A stretch of DNA of 64,000 bases. Origin: Marchantia polymorpha subsp. ruderalis. Taxonomy: Eukaryota > Streptophyta > Marchantiopsida > Marchantiales > Marchantiaceae. The notes beneath the pieces were generated by a model. That model saw only the letters and a program-made list of their open reading frames with translations. It had not been told where the DNA came from and did not search any database. Below, in pieces: positions 42,668 to 53,946 of this stretch. Numbering within the stretch: the first letter of the stretch is position 1; each line of letters begins with the position of its first letter. The position numbers and the translations under genes were made by a program. The stretch spans positions 23,647,501 to 23,711,500 of the forward strand of contig AP031355.1 of NCBI GenBank assembly GCA_037833965.1, in the 5' to 3' direction.

Positions 42668-45496
42668 TTCGTCTTCCGGCTGAATAGCTTCCGGCTCTTC
42701 TTCTTCTCCCACCGAACAGCAGGCAACGAATCCCACGAAGTAATCGGATTCGGTACCACTGGAATCCGATCGCGCGGTCGACTCACTGTCCTCGCCCGAT
42801 GTGTAACCTGCACTTGTCGATGGGGTCTCTCCTTCGTGCCTGACCCTATTCCAGGGCACCGTAATGGTTTTGGTCGGTTCCGAAGGATGGGGAAACTTAA
42901 GGCGATGCCTTCGCCAATCACATCTGACTTGTGCGCCATATAGCCATGGTCGCCCGAGCAGAACGTCATAGCCCTGCTTCATCATCGGTTGAAGGATGAT
43001 ATACGTCAACCGAAAGTCCGCACCCCCGATGATTGTCTTGACATTGCGCAGCATACCTGCAGGCATTCTCCGCGTCTGATCCGCTAATCTCAACACACGC
43101 TTCGAGGGTTCGTATTGACTGAACCCCAAGGCTCTCGCTGTATCCTCCGTCATTATGTTGACTCCTGATCCAGAGTCGATTGGCACTCTGCGTACACAAC
43201 ACCCTGCTATTTCCACATCGATCTCGGGTGGCCCTTGGTCTTCGCTCTCTACTTGATATACCTGAGAGGATGTGGATGCGCGCGGCTTCCGCGGATGCCG
43301 TAGCGAAAGCATCAACATTCTCCGATACGTCTTATTGTCCTCCAAGAGCTGCTTGAACGTGATGTTCACTTTTCGACTCCCGAGATCTTCGACCAAGTCA
43401 TAGTGGGCGCGTTGAGTCGCCGGGGTCGGCGACGCTCTGCGAGGTTCCATGGTGGCTGCCAACTTCCCCCCAAGGGAGGATGTCAAGTCTGGCCGCGGCG
43501 GGTCCTTGTGAGTGCGGATCGCTTCCTTCAACAGGTTGGCTACCTCGTTGCGGATATCCGGAGCATAGTCCCGTTTCAGTAGGCGCACTGGCTCGTCCTC
43601 GACTGCTGTCTGGGGGCGCACTGCTGGTGCCTCTCTCGTAGCCGAAGCCTTCCGAGCAGATCGCAAGTCGGACTTGCTGGATGTCTTCTCCTTCCTTTTT
43701 CCCGTCCGGTCGTCGGTTCTCCGTTCGTGCTTGCGAGTGTCACGCTCTTGCTCCTTCGATTTCTTGGAACTACGAGTTTCGACCCGTGCGCACATAACCT
43801 CTTGAGCCGGCCATTCTTCGTCTTCGCCATCCCCGTCTGAACCTACTTCGACCTGGTTAACTTGGACGTCCTCCTTGGCAGGAGTGTTCACAAATCGTAC
43901 CGCTGGCCGAGGGACTGGTGGCTGATCACACTCTGGCGCAGTATGCCCGATCTTCTTGCAATTACTACATGTCGGAGCATAATCGTTTCGCCTTTTTGGA
44001 TGGGGACACTGCGGTGAGAAGTGCCCAACTTCCCCGCAATTATAACAAGCTCGCGGCGGCGGTGGGTCAAACGTCCCTGGAGGTGCTCTCCGCCTCACGG
44101 GTACTGTAGTGGCCCGATCCACCGGAATATATCGTGGGACTTGCATTGCTGAAACTGCAGGAGGGGTAGGAACCGACTGGACGGCGTAGGCTGTCTCTTC
44201 GCTAGCCTCTCCATAGTACTGAGGGTGCTCTCCATAGTACGGTTGTGCCCACTCTACTGCGTTGACTGGATATGACGGACGGGTGGTAAGGCACTCGGTG
44301 TTTGCATGTCCCACCGCCCCGCACGTAGTACACCATAAGTTCGCTCGCACTCTCCCGGGTGATTTTCGGCGATCATGCCCGCCTACCACTTGAACCTTGA
44401 GATCGGCGAAGTCCTTCACAAGGGTCTCCATCTTCGAGGCTATATCTCCCGGCGCTCTGTCCGTAGTCACTCGTCGGATGCCCTTTTTCTTCGCTGACCC
44501 ATGCTTCTTCCTCTTCTTCTCCTCCTCCGACGATGAGGTTTCCTCTTCTTCGGATGAGGAACGGTTCTCGTCCGAAGACGATTCCTCCGATGACGGAGTT
44601 GTACCTCTACGTCGTCTTCGCCCTCCCTTCGGTTTTCGCTCCTTCGACTCCCGTCTCTCTCTCCCTCTTCGGTTGAGAGTGGAAGTTTCGAAGGCTTCTG
44701 CCGATGCAATCACATCCTCAATAGTGTCGCACTTGCTGCGTCGGCAAAAAGTCTCCATCTCCCGAGTTAAACCGGTCACGTACCAATCCACAGCTTGTTG
44801 TACCGAGAAAGGGGACCCTGGTCCTGTTTTCGGTATTCTGTCAAGGAGGTCCAGAAATCTCTCAGTGTAGTCACGCAGACTCTCCTTCTTCTCTCGCTGC
44901 AAATTACGTAACTTTGTCAAAACCCGGCTGTCGTAGCCGAGCTCGCGAAAGCGGCGAAGGAACTTCTCCTTCAGCTGGGCCCATGTTGTCAACCCAGTCG
45001 GATCGATGCTCTCGTGATTGTACCAACTCCTCGCTTTCTTCCGCAGAAGGCTTGGAAAGATCCTTAGTCGGTCGTCGTCTGCGATCTCGCGATTGGCAAT
45101 AGACACCGATTCGAACAACTTGATGTATGAATCTGCATCGTCGTCATCCCCACTCCCTTTGTACTTCGGGTAGGAATGTTTAGTAATCGGCTGAGGTAGC
45201 CGCACATTGGCTTGTCCGTCCGCCATCGGTGTGTCTGTCGACGGTTCTCGGGCGGTTGGTTCTACTTCACTAGGCGGGTCCGTGCAAGGAATATCTAGTA
45301 GAACTGTAAGCACCAAGTTTGGTTCCGAGTCGCCGGGGGTAGGTTCCCCAAGGATGTCGGCCGAACTAGGCTTAGGTACTCTTTTTGGTGTTTTCTTATT
45401 TTGACGCCGTGTCTCTTCCACGGCCTTCTCTGAATCTCGTCGGAACTTGCGGACAGCTCTAGCACTTAGGTTGCTCCCGCTAGCCCCAGTCGACAT
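42665..45496 (-). CDS. gag-pro: Gag-protease polyprotein of E2
   Basis: This intact 943-aa frame starts at the ATG 46 bases after the PBS. The capsid-like core is at residues ~105-275 (SYIKLFESV, ARSWYNHES, LRDYTERF). A Ser/Glu/Arg/Lys-rich stretch follows. Three CCHC knuckles (CTTCGAVGHANTEC, CYNCGEVGHFSPQC, CSNCKKIGHTAPEC) bind RNA. The aspartic protease has DSGSG in VPIDSGSGVNIM and a LLGRPWL motif. It is a clear homologue of E1 gag-pro along its whole length. It ends at the leaky UAG. Confidence 0.93.
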   Translation of the reverse strand: MSTGASGSNLSARAVRKFRRDSEKAVEETRRQNKKTPKRVPKPSSADILGEPTPGDSEPNLVLTVLLDIPCTDPPSEVEPTAREPSTDTPMADGQANVRLPQPITKHSYPKYKGSGDDDDADSYIKLFESVSIANREIADDDRLRIFPSLLRKKARSWYNHESIDPTGLTTWAQLKEKFLRRFRELGYDSRVLTKLRNLQREKKESLRDYTERFLDLLDRIPKTGPGSPFSVQQAVDWYVTGLTREMETFCRRSKCDTIEDVIASAEAFETSTLNRRGRERRESKERKPKGGRRRRRGTTPSSEESSSDENRSSSEEEETSSSEEEKKRKKHGSAKKKGIRRVTTDRAPGDIASKMETLVKDFADLKVQVVGGHDRRKSPGRVRANLWCTTCGAVGHANTECLTTRPSYPVNAVEWAQPYYGEHPQYYGEASEETAYAVQSVPTPPAVSAMQVPRYIPVDRATTVPVRRRAPPGTFDPPPPRACYNCGEVGHFSPQCPHPKRRNDYAPTCSNCKKIGHTAPECDQPPVPRPAVRFVNTPAKEDVQVNQVEVGSDGDGEDEEWPAQEVMCARVETRSSKKSKEQERDTRKHERRTDDRTGKRKEKTSSKSDLRSARKASATREAPAVRPQTAVEDEPVRLLKRDYAPDIRNEVANLLKEAIRTHKDPPRPDLTSSLGGKLAATMEPRRASPTPATQRAHYDLVEDLGSRKVNITFKQLLEDNKTYRRMLMLSLRHPRKPRASTSSQVYQVESEDQGPPEIDVEIAGCCVRRVPIDSGSGVNIMTEDTARALGFSQYEPSKRVLRLADQTRRMPAGMLRNVKTIIGGADFRLTYIILQPMMKQGYDVLLGRPWLYGAQVRCDWRRHRLKFPHPSEPTKTITVPWNRVRHEGETPSTSAGYTSGEDSESTARSDSSGTESDYFVGFVACCSVGEEEEPEAIQPEDE

Positions 45497-45542
45497 TCAC
45501 CGAGCATGGCTGCTCGTAAAAACCCCGGTGTTGACGCAACTG

Positions 45543-45560
45543 TCCCCGGCAGCGGCGCCA
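45543..45560 (-). promoter_or_regulatory. Primer-binding site, tRNA-Asp type (E2)
   Basis: Minus strand TGGCGCCGCTGCCGGGGA, identical to E1, lies 22 nt inside the LTR end at 45583. The single mismatch to plant tRNA-Asp is shared by both families. Confidence 0.85.
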
Positions 45561-45582
45561 AAAAGAAGTTGTCGGCTTCTTA

Positions 45583-46529
45583 TGTAATAACCCACTAAAG
45601 GCTAAAACTGCAATATAGTGGTAGAAAGGTCGAACCCACAGGGACAGAGGAACACACAGGGTACAAAGTGTCACGTTTTAAAAGACTATTGAGGAGTTTG
45701 AATTCTCAGGCAACTGTCACTCCCAGAAATACTGCAAGTGTCCACTCGGAGCGCACTCGGAGGTCGCACAGTGCAGCGTAACACACACACACACACACCT
45801 GAAACTACAGAAACACAACCCAGAGATCCGTTAGGACCTCTACTTCAAGATTTCAGGGGGAAAGTCTCTCACGAGCACACTCGGCAAAGCTGCGGGCAGT
45901 GACTTCCAACTCCGGCTTTTACAACGCTTCCACTAGCTTGCTGCTAGTGTAGGAAACCCGGTTTGGACTACCTACTTCGGATCGAAGTCACTTAGACGCG
46001 GTGAACAACACTCTCAACTCACAAAACGCGCAGAGAACACAGGTCCACACTGAAGGACTCACTGTGAAACATTCCAGTAACACAACAACAGTCTATTGAA
46101 GAGTTTGAATTCTCAGGCACTTGTCATTCCCAGAAATACTACAGGGGTTACCCTCAAGGCACCTGCTGCAGCGTAACCTGAATTTACAACCAAGGCTTAC
46201 ACGAAGTAGCAAAACTTCACTTTGGCATTCAGGGGAAAAATCCCAAGGAGTACAATCAGAAAGAAACACTCGAAGGTGTAGGGGCGAAACTGTTCAAGTA
46301 TCTAACTAGTCACTGGCTCTAAGCATCGGCAGTCACCCGCAGGTGCAGATCCGAACTACTCAAGTCTCTAACCAATGTACTAGCTCTGAACATTCGGCCG
46401 AAGGCCTTCAGCTACAAAATGCGGAACGCTAAGTTGTAACTCCTCGTGCGTGGTGACAGAAGTCAAGGACACAAACACGCAAAGGAAATGGGTTCCTGAT
46501 CTGCACTTCTGATGGGAAAGAACCCCAGG
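45583..46529 (-). mobile_element. Original E2 5' LTR, R/U5 part only
   Basis: This is the LTR 3' end (TGTAATAACCC on the plus strand) and leader, next to the PBS. The match stops at CCCCAGG, inside the CCAGGCGTTTTGCCTGG hairpin, about 24 nt below where the TATA box would be. At several sites it has the L3/L5 base where both full E2 LTRs have the L1 base (for example ATCAGAAAG against ATCGGAAAG, TACTACAGG against TACCACAGG). Confidence 0.8.
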
Positions 46530-46543
46530 TCCAAACCAGCAAA
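46530..46543. other. 14-bp filler at a rearrangement junction
   Basis: TCCAAACCAGCAAA belongs to neither flank. It resembles TCCACACCAGCAAG, which starts a few bases to its right, as expected if repair synthesis slipped and re-copied. Confidence 0.6.
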
Positions 46544-47817
46544 AAAGTCCACACCAGCAAGCTATTAGCTAGAGTGGACCAGGAGTTGAGGGAATTGAAG
46601 GAGAAGCATGCATGCTTGTGGGGTCAGTATAAGCTTAATCAGAAATTCTACAAGCACTCCGAGAAGATGAAGGATGAGAAACTGGACGAGCTCACCAAGG
46701 AGCAGGTGAAGGTCAAGGAAGCACTCAACTCTTAGCAGGCCCAGAATCGGATTTTGTCAGAGGAGCTCGTGCGACAGACGCGGTTGTTGGAACAATGTCA
46801 GCTCGCACGGCAGGCGGATGAAGAATTAATCCGCAGGTTGCAGTCAGAGTGTGGCGAATTGAGAGCGCAACGTGCTGAAGCCGAATCGCAATTAGTGATG
46901 ATTGAAGAGGATCGCAGGAAGGAGGCGGATCGCACGAAGGTGGAGACGGCGAGGCGAGTCGCCCACTGTCTCAAGGGCTACGCCCACTGGGAAGTGAAGG
47001 CACAGGAGAAACTCACACTGCGTGAGTTTGAATTGCGCGCAGCCGGGTTGTTGTCAGGCGACAGTAGGAGTCGGCGGAAGGTGGCGAAGAAGCTCGAAGC
47101 CTTTCTGTCGAAGGCACAGGATACCATGTCCGCCCTCGAGGGGGAGGTGTCCGCGGCGTTGCAGAGGTTGGGACTGCGCAGTCGAGCGGAAGATTGGCAG
47201 GGTAGGGAGTTAGTACGCGGCAGTCGGCCGCGCAGGAGACGTAGTACAGGTTCCGCGGAGTGTAGTGTAGCGTGGTTCCGTGCAGGCGTGTAGCGTAGTG
47301 CAGTGTAGTGTTAGGTAGGATTTAGAAGGTATAAAATAGTTCCAGGCGTTTTGCCTGGGGTTCTTTCCCATCAGAAGTGCAGATCAGGAACCCATTTCCT
47401 TTGCGTGTTTGTGTCCTTGAGTTCTGTCACCACGCACGAGGAGTTACAACTTAGCGTTCCGCATTTTGTAGCTGAAGGCCTTCGGCCGAATGTTCAGAGC
47501 TAGTACATTGGTTAGAGACTTGAGTAGTTCGGATCTGCACCTGCGGGTGACTGCCGATGCTCAGAGCCAGTGACTAGTTAGATACTTGAACAGTTTCGCC
47601 CCTACACCTTCGAGTGTTTCTTTCCGATTGTACTCCTTGGGATTTTTCCCCTGAATGCCAAAGTGAAGTTTTGCTACTTCGTGTAAGCCTTGGTTGTAAA
47701 TTCAGGTTACGCTGCAGCAGGTGCCTTGAGGGTAACCCCTGTGGTATTTCTGGGAATGACAAGTGCCTGAGAATTCAAACTCTTCAATAGACTGTTGTTG
47801 TGTTACTGGAATGTTTC
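46544..47817 (+). mobile_element. Duplicated L1 fragment (copy of 27778-29050)
   Basis: This is a plus-strand LTR piece that starts in the coiled-coil part of the U3 ORF and ends at GTTTC, followed at once by an inverted full LTR, exactly as at 29050/29051. It includes the private TAG, the 179-codon open tail (46754-47293) and the TATA box. It is essentially identical to L1. Confidence 0.85.
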
Positions 47818-48779
47818 TGTAATAACCCACTAAAGGCTAAAACTGCAATATAGTGGTAGAAAGGTCGAACCCACAGGGACAGAGCAACACACAGGGTACA
47901 AAGTGTCACGTTTTAACAGACTATTGAGGAGTTTGAATTCTCAGGCAACTGTCACTCCCAGAAATACTGCAAGTGTCCACTCGGAGCGCACTCGGAGGTC
48001 GCACAGTGCAGCGTAACACACACACACACACCTGAAACTACAGAAACACAACCCAGAGATCCGTTAGGACCTCTACTTCAAGATTTCAGGGGGAAAGTCT
48101 CTCACGAGCACACTCGGCAAAGCTGCGGGCAGTGACTTCCAACTCCGGCTTTTACAACGCTTCCACTAGCTTGCTGCTAGTGTAGGAAACCCGGTTTGGA
48201 CTACCTACTTCGGATCGAAGTCACTCAGACGCGGTGAACAACACTCTCAACTCACAAAACGCGCAGAGAACACAGGTCCACACTGAAGGACTCACTGTGA
48301 AACATTCCAGTAACACAACAACAGTCTATTGAAGAGTTTGAATTCTCAGGCACTTGTCATTCCCAGAAATACCACAGGGGTTACCCTCAAGGCACCTGCT
48401 GCAGCGTAACCTGAATTTACAACCAAGGCTTACACGAAGTAGCAAAACTTCACTTTGGCATTCAGGGGAAAAATCCCAAGGAGTACAATCGGAAAGAAAC
48501 ACTCGAAGGTGTAGGGGCGAAACTGTTCAAGTATCTAACTAGTCACTGGCTCTGAGCATCGGCAGTCACCCGCAGGTGCAGATCCGAACTACTCAAGTCT
48601 CTAACCAATGTACTAGCTCTGAACATTCGGCCGAAGGCCTTCAGCTACAAAATGCGGAACGCTAAGTTGTAACTCCTCGTGCGTGGTGACAGAACTCAAG
48701 GACACAAACACGCAAAGGAAATGGGTTCCTGATCTGCACTTCTGATGGGAAAGAACCCCAGGCAAAACGCCTGGAACTA

Positions 48780-48786
48780 TTTTATA
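48780..48786 (-). promoter_or_regulatory. TATA box of E2 5' LTR
   Basis: TATAAAA on the minus strand. It points into the duplicated L1 fragment and then towards gag, so an E2 transcript would now start with extra inverted LTR sequence. Confidence 0.65.
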
Positions 48787-48822
48787 CCTTCTAAATCCTA
48801 CCTAACACTACACTGCACTACG

Positions 48823-51708
48823 CTACACGCCTGCACGGAACCACGCTACACTACACTCCGCGGAACCTGTACTACGTCTCCTGCGCGGCCGACTGCCGCG
48901 TACTAACTCCCTACCCTGCCAATCTTCCGCTCGACTGCGCAGTCCCAACCTCTGCAACGCCGCGGACACCTCCCCCTCGAGGGCGGACATGGTATCCTGT
49001 GCCTTCGACAGAAAGGCTTCGAGCTTCTTCGCCACCTTCCGCCGACTCCTACTGTCGCCTGACAACAACCCGGCTGCGCGCAATTCAAACTCACGCAGTG
49101 TGAGTTTCTCCTGTGCCTTCACTTCCCAGTGGGCGTAGCCCTTGAGACAGTGGGCGACTCGCCTCGCCGTCTCCACCTTCGTGCGATCCGCCTCCTTCCT
49201 GCGATCCTCTTCAATCATCACTAATTGCGATTCGGCTTCAGCACGTTGCGCTCTCAATTCGCCACACTCTGACTGCAACCTGCGGATTAATTCTTCATCC
49301 GCCTGCCGTGCGAGCTGACATTGTTCCAACAACCGCGTCTGTCGCACGAGCTCCTCTGACAAAATCCGATTCTGGGCCTGCTAAGAGTTGAGTGCTTCCT
49401 TGACCTTCACCTGCTCCTTGGTGAGCTCGCCCAGTTTCTCATCCTTCATCTTCTCGGTGTGCTTGTAGAACTTCTGATTAAGCTTGTACTGACCCCACAA
49501 GCACGCATGCTTCTCCTTCAAGTCCCTCAACTCCTGGTCCACTCTAGCTAATAGCTTGCTGGTGTGGACTTTAGTGCGAGTCCGCCTGCGCACTAACTCG
49601 ATGTAAGATCCCGGCTGGAGTGGGTCGGCGTATTTATCGACCTTGCGATCCAAGTACCGCAGCAACGGAATCACCTGCTCAGAGAGCGCCGCCGCCGGCG
49701 CTCCAACAATTTCCTCCTCCTCCTCCTCGGTGTCTTCTGCTCCTGACATTTCTTCCGTGGAGCCTCCGTCGTCATCATCCGAGTGGAGAATTTCAGTCGC
49801 CATTGATTGCGTCGGCGACTGCCCCGAGTGGGGCTGCACGTCATCGACGTGTGCTGCCTGCGAAGGCACGGCTGCAGCCTCGCTGCTCGTCGCCAAAATG
49901 TCTAAGGCGGAAGGCGAATGTACCCGAGCGGCATCCCCGTCGCTCGCTGGTTGATTGCCTACCGCGTTCTCTCTGTCGCCGTCGTCCGTCGCCGAAGGCG
50001 ATCGAGCGGAGGGTGGCTGCGCGGGGTTGGATTGCGCATCGCGCATCGAGATTTCGTCCCGCGGACAGTCACTCCGCTCCTCCGTCTGCTGCTCCCTTGA
50101 TCGGTCCGTGGGGGCTGTGCCCGGCCCGTGCGCAGGCGCATTTGCCGGCGCCTTGTCCGTCGCAGGCGTAGCGCCGCGGACATCTATCGCCGAAGGCGAC
50201 ATGGCCGGGGGCCGCACGCCCGTTGTTCCTTGGCCTATAGGCCCTACCGCCGAAGGCGCATCTATCGGCGGACTTCCCGCCGATGGTGCGGCCTCCGCAC
50301 GCTCTCTGCTCGTATCTCCTCGGCTCGAAGGCCCTGGCGCCGAAGGCGCAAATTGCGGCGCGTGGTGCGCCGGAGGGTCTGGCCCCGAGGGCCGGTGTCT
50401 CGTAGGCGGTTCTTCCGCCGGCTCCTTCCCCTTCCTACGTTGGAACGGGGGTGATTCTTGCCTGTGCACAGGCGGCACGTGTGGAGGGGTCCTGTGCACA
50501 GGCGACCTGTGCACAGGTGAGCGCCTGTGCACAGGCGGACTGCTCCTTCCCACGCGTAAGCGTAGATCCACGTCCACTTGTGTTCGCCGGTCCGCGGAGG
50601 CTCGTCCGTCCGCGGAGGTTCGCCTGTGCGCAAACGGAACATCTGTCCGCATCGCACGTGGTAACTCCGGAGGCCCTTGGCCCGTAGGCGGCCTCTCTCC
50701 CGTCGGGGTTGCAGCGTGGCCCGTCGCTCCTGCGGTCGTCCGCGCTTCCTCTCGCCCCTCTGGCGACGCACTTCCTATCTCCGTCGCAATTGTCGCCGTG
50801 TCCGCACTGTCAGCTGGTAACACCAGTCTGCGTGCCTTCTGCTTCGGCCGGCTGTATGGCTTGCACAGCGGCCGCGGTCGAATGGGAGCAGAGGGTTCTT
50901 GATGCTGCTCCTCTTCAGACTCTTCCCTCCATCGCCGCTTCCGCGGCACTCGCGCTGCAGGAGTGTGTCTCCCTTCGTCCCTCCGTCTTGATGGGGTAGA
51001 AGTCGGTGACTCCTCTGCATCAGTATCGACCTCGTTCTCCCGCACATACTTCCCGGGATGGTCGATGGACAATGGCGGAAAATGTTCAAGCTCCGCCGCT
51101 GTCAAACAATTCCGCTGTCGATAAAAATTGATGAGGAAAGGAGAAAGATGGTTTAGAGTTCCCCCCTTCTCCTCAAACGCGTGCTGTCGCATCACCCTGT
51201 GCAAGATGCTCGCCCAGTGAATTGGAGTTCCCTCGATGACGCACTCCACAAAAGAGACCTGCCACAATGTGATGTAGCAGGCGCGGTGCGGCTGCAGTAA
51301 TTGCATCAGCGCCGCGGACAAAGTCCGGCGAAATCGATCCTTGTAATCACGGGTCCTGTACCCATTCTTGGTAGACCTCCCGGTCTTGAACAGCTCCACA
51401 AATTGCGCCTCTTCTTGCTTGGTCACCTTGATGCTCTCACTGTCGAAAAGGAGATGCCCTGGCATGCCAGCACATCTTCCCAACGCCTGCGCCCAATCTT
51501 GGACTGTCCACCGGTCAACATGCGGACGCAATCCGCGCGAGGGTGGTCCCTGTGGCTCTAGCCACTCGCGCACCATATTCGCACAGATGTAATTCCATCC
51601 CCATAGCAAGAAATCGAGCTTTCTTGCTATTAAGCGCTCCTCGAAAGCGCGCAGCCCGTTCTGCGGTAGGCGAAGTGGCACCATCCGCAATCTGCTCGAT
51701 CTCGTCAT
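48823..51708 (-). pseudogene. U3 ORF of E2 5' LTR, one nonsense codon
   Basis: The ORF is open from the conserved ATG to TAG at 49381-49383, then in phase to 48823. The encoded protein differs from that of the 3' LTR by a single residue I noticed (TRSSRL against TRPSRL). It has the same nonsense codon as L1 and the 3' LTR. Confidence 0.82.
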
Positions 51709-53207
51709 TGCGTTCCTGGGGTTCGCTCGCCCGCTCATTCTACTTCCGCACCGCCCGGGTTTCTTTCTCTCTCGGCAAACTCTAATCGCCCTCAATTCCA
51801 AATCACGCGCACTCACTTCTCCCTCAATCAACAAGAAATCTCCTGTGTGACGACGTCGAGAATGTTCCGCAGCCAGCAGATGGATGCGCGCAGCGCGCAC
51901 AAGGGATTGGAATCGCGAATTCAAGAATGGGACGTTCTCCGCCGCCCGGTCGAAGGTCATGGTCGGCTCTTGGTCGTGAAGAACGTCTCACTTGATGGCC
52001 GCGCCGGCTGTACGCTGGAACGGTCTTCGCTCTCACGCGCGGCTTCACGCTCCGCCGTCGTCGATTAAACTCTCACGCTCGAATTGGCGGATTTGAACTC
52101 CGCGAGCGTGTCACCCTGCGGACATGGGGGCGTAGCGCCGAAGGCGAGTTTTCCGCCTTGCGCGGTACACTTGTTCGTACCGCCCCTCGGCCAATCCCCC
52201 TCTGCCTTGACGCGTGTGTCCGCATGTCGGACAAAAGTTCAACTCCTGCCTGTGCGCAGGCAGGAGCCTCGGCGGATTCTCCGCCGGCGCGGAACTTGAA
52301 CATCCTCCTGCGCACAGGCGTTCACCTGTGCGCAGGCGAATTCCGTCCGCGGCGCTGCGCTGGCGCGGAAGGCGTTGACCGTGGTCAGCCGTCTCCGTCC
52401 AGTCTGTCCGTTCCTTGTCTCTCCGTCGGCGCTTCCGCCGCCGCAACTCCGTCCGTCCAAGAGCGCATCCACCCGTGCCGTCCGCATGGTCCGTACCGAT
52501 TGGATTACTCTGGCGGCTCTTCCGACGTACGCGGCGCTGCGCTGGCGCGGAAGGCGCCGTACACTTTCTACCTCACAAGGCGCATTTCTAGGGCCCAAGG
52601 CGGATTTCCCGCCAACGCCGAAGTGCCTGTGCACAGGCGAACGCCTGTGCGTAGGCGGACTTCGCGCCTTCCCTAACCCTACTTTGCCTGTGCACAGGCG
52701 AACGCCTTCGTCCGCGCATAGGACAAAACTTGATTCCCCCTTCCGCGTAGGCGGAATTCGCGCCGGTGGCGAACTCCTTCCGCCGTAGGCGACCGCCTCC
52801 GTTTCTTCCAGTAGCGATAACTCCCGAAGTCCTCGTCCGTTCCAAGCGTTCTTGGGCTCGTTGGAATCAGTGCGTCGAGCTCTTTCCAACGGGATCCTAA
52901 CTTGGTCAAGGCGCCCGAGGGTTGACCTAATTATGGAGGGTTTCCCTACAGCCGCGGACGCAACCTCCGAAGGCGGGTTTTGCGCCTTGCGCCGTAGAGA
53001 TCCTAACTGCAGGGCTCGCAGGGAGGGTGGTGCTTGTCCTTACTGCTGCACCCCAATTCCCAGATTCTACAAGATCCCTCGAGAATCCCCGCGATCTTCC
53101 GGATTCACTCTGTTTTGATGTACCGAAGGCTATTTACAATGCTGCCAGGGTACAGTTTTCCAAAAATGTTTTAATTTCCTCAAAATTGCCAAAAGTGGGG
53201 TACCACA

Positions 53208-53694
53208 GTTTCACAGTGAGTCCTTCAGTGCGGACCTGTGTTCTCTGCGCGTTTTGTGAGTTGAGAGTGTTGTTCACCGCGTATGAGTGACTTCGATCCG
53301 AAGTAGGCAGTCCAAACCGGGTTTCCTACGCTAGCAGCAAGCTAGTGGAAGCGTTGTAAAAGCCGGAGTTGGAAGTCACTACCCGCAGCTTCGCTGAGTG
53401 TACTCTTGAGAGACTTCCCCCCTGAAATCTTGAGTAGAGGTCCTAACGGATCTCTGGGTTGTGTTTCTGTAGTTTCAGGTGTGTGTGTGTGTGTGTTACG
53501 CTGCACTGTGCGACCTCCGAGTGCGCTCCGAGTGGACACTTGCAGTATTTCTGGGAGTGACAGTTGCCTGAGAATTCAAACTCCTCAATAGTCTGTTAAA
53601 ACGTGACACTTTGTACCCTGTGTGTTCCTCTGTCCCTGTGGGTTCGACCTTTCTACCACTATATTGCAGTTTTAGCCTTTAGTGGGTTATTACA
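53208..53694 (+). mobile_element. L1 solo LTR, right part
   Basis: The sequence resumes with GTTTC (TSD copy 53208-53212) and runs to TTATTACA at 53694. It includes a TG microsatellite and the second copy of the TATTTCTGGGA(A/G)TGACA module. GTCTT at 53695-53699 is the outer TSD. Confidence 0.93.
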
Positions 53695-53946
53695 GTCTTC
53701 TTGCCTTAGCATAACCTACTTTGAACCTCCTTCTTTACATAATTTTGGCCAGTTCCCAAGGTAAGAAGTATCTTCAACATTATTGTTACCTCTATCCATC
53801 AACAACCTTTGACGGAGTAGATATCCACCTCAAACATTTGTTAGTGGTGTTTCAACACCTTCATCACCACTCCTTCCCTTCTCTCTCCCTTTCCCTTCTC
53901 CTATACCTTCAAACGTCACTACTCCACTTAGAATTCTTTGCCGTAC
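53695..53946. other. Host spacer between L1 and L5
   Basis: About 250 bp of CT-rich host DNA. Its middle (TCTATCCATCAACAACCTTTGA...GTGGTGTTTCAACAC) resembles host DNA at about 24045-24140, suggesting an old tandem duplication that the LTRs later entered. No gene is recognised. Confidence 0.5.
53942..53946 (+). repeat. Target-site duplication of L5, left (CGTAC)
   Basis: CGTAC precedes the L5 start; the partner is at 59315-59319. Confidence 0.9.

Larger units (their letters stand above)
29051..53207 (-). mobile_element. E2: minus-strand gypsy element nested in L1 (with internal rearrangements)
   Basis: The outer bounds are LTR termini (TGTAATAACC at 29051 and GGTACCACA ending at 53207), flanked by GTTTC on both sides. 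Reading on the minus strand: 5' LTR 53207-47818, an extra L1-derived piece plus a partial LTR (47817-45583), PBS, gag-pro, leaky stop, the inserted solo LTR L3, pol, PPT, 3' LTR 34442-29051. Without L3 the internal region is about 5.8 kb, barely longer than one LTR. The two complete LTRs differ at only about a dozen positions that I noticed, so the insertion is recent. Confidence 0.9.
47818..53207 (-). mobile_element. E2 5' LTR (complete copy)
   Basis: This is a complete 5.39-kb LTR with TG...CA ends, flanked outside by GTTTC and resumed L1 sequence. It is nearly identical to the 3' LTR. Differences seen by eye include the repeat number of the CA microsatellite (near 48018), G/C at 47884, and several single-base changes between 52600 and 52920. 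Together with 46544-47817 it duplicates 27778-34442. Confidence 0.9.
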
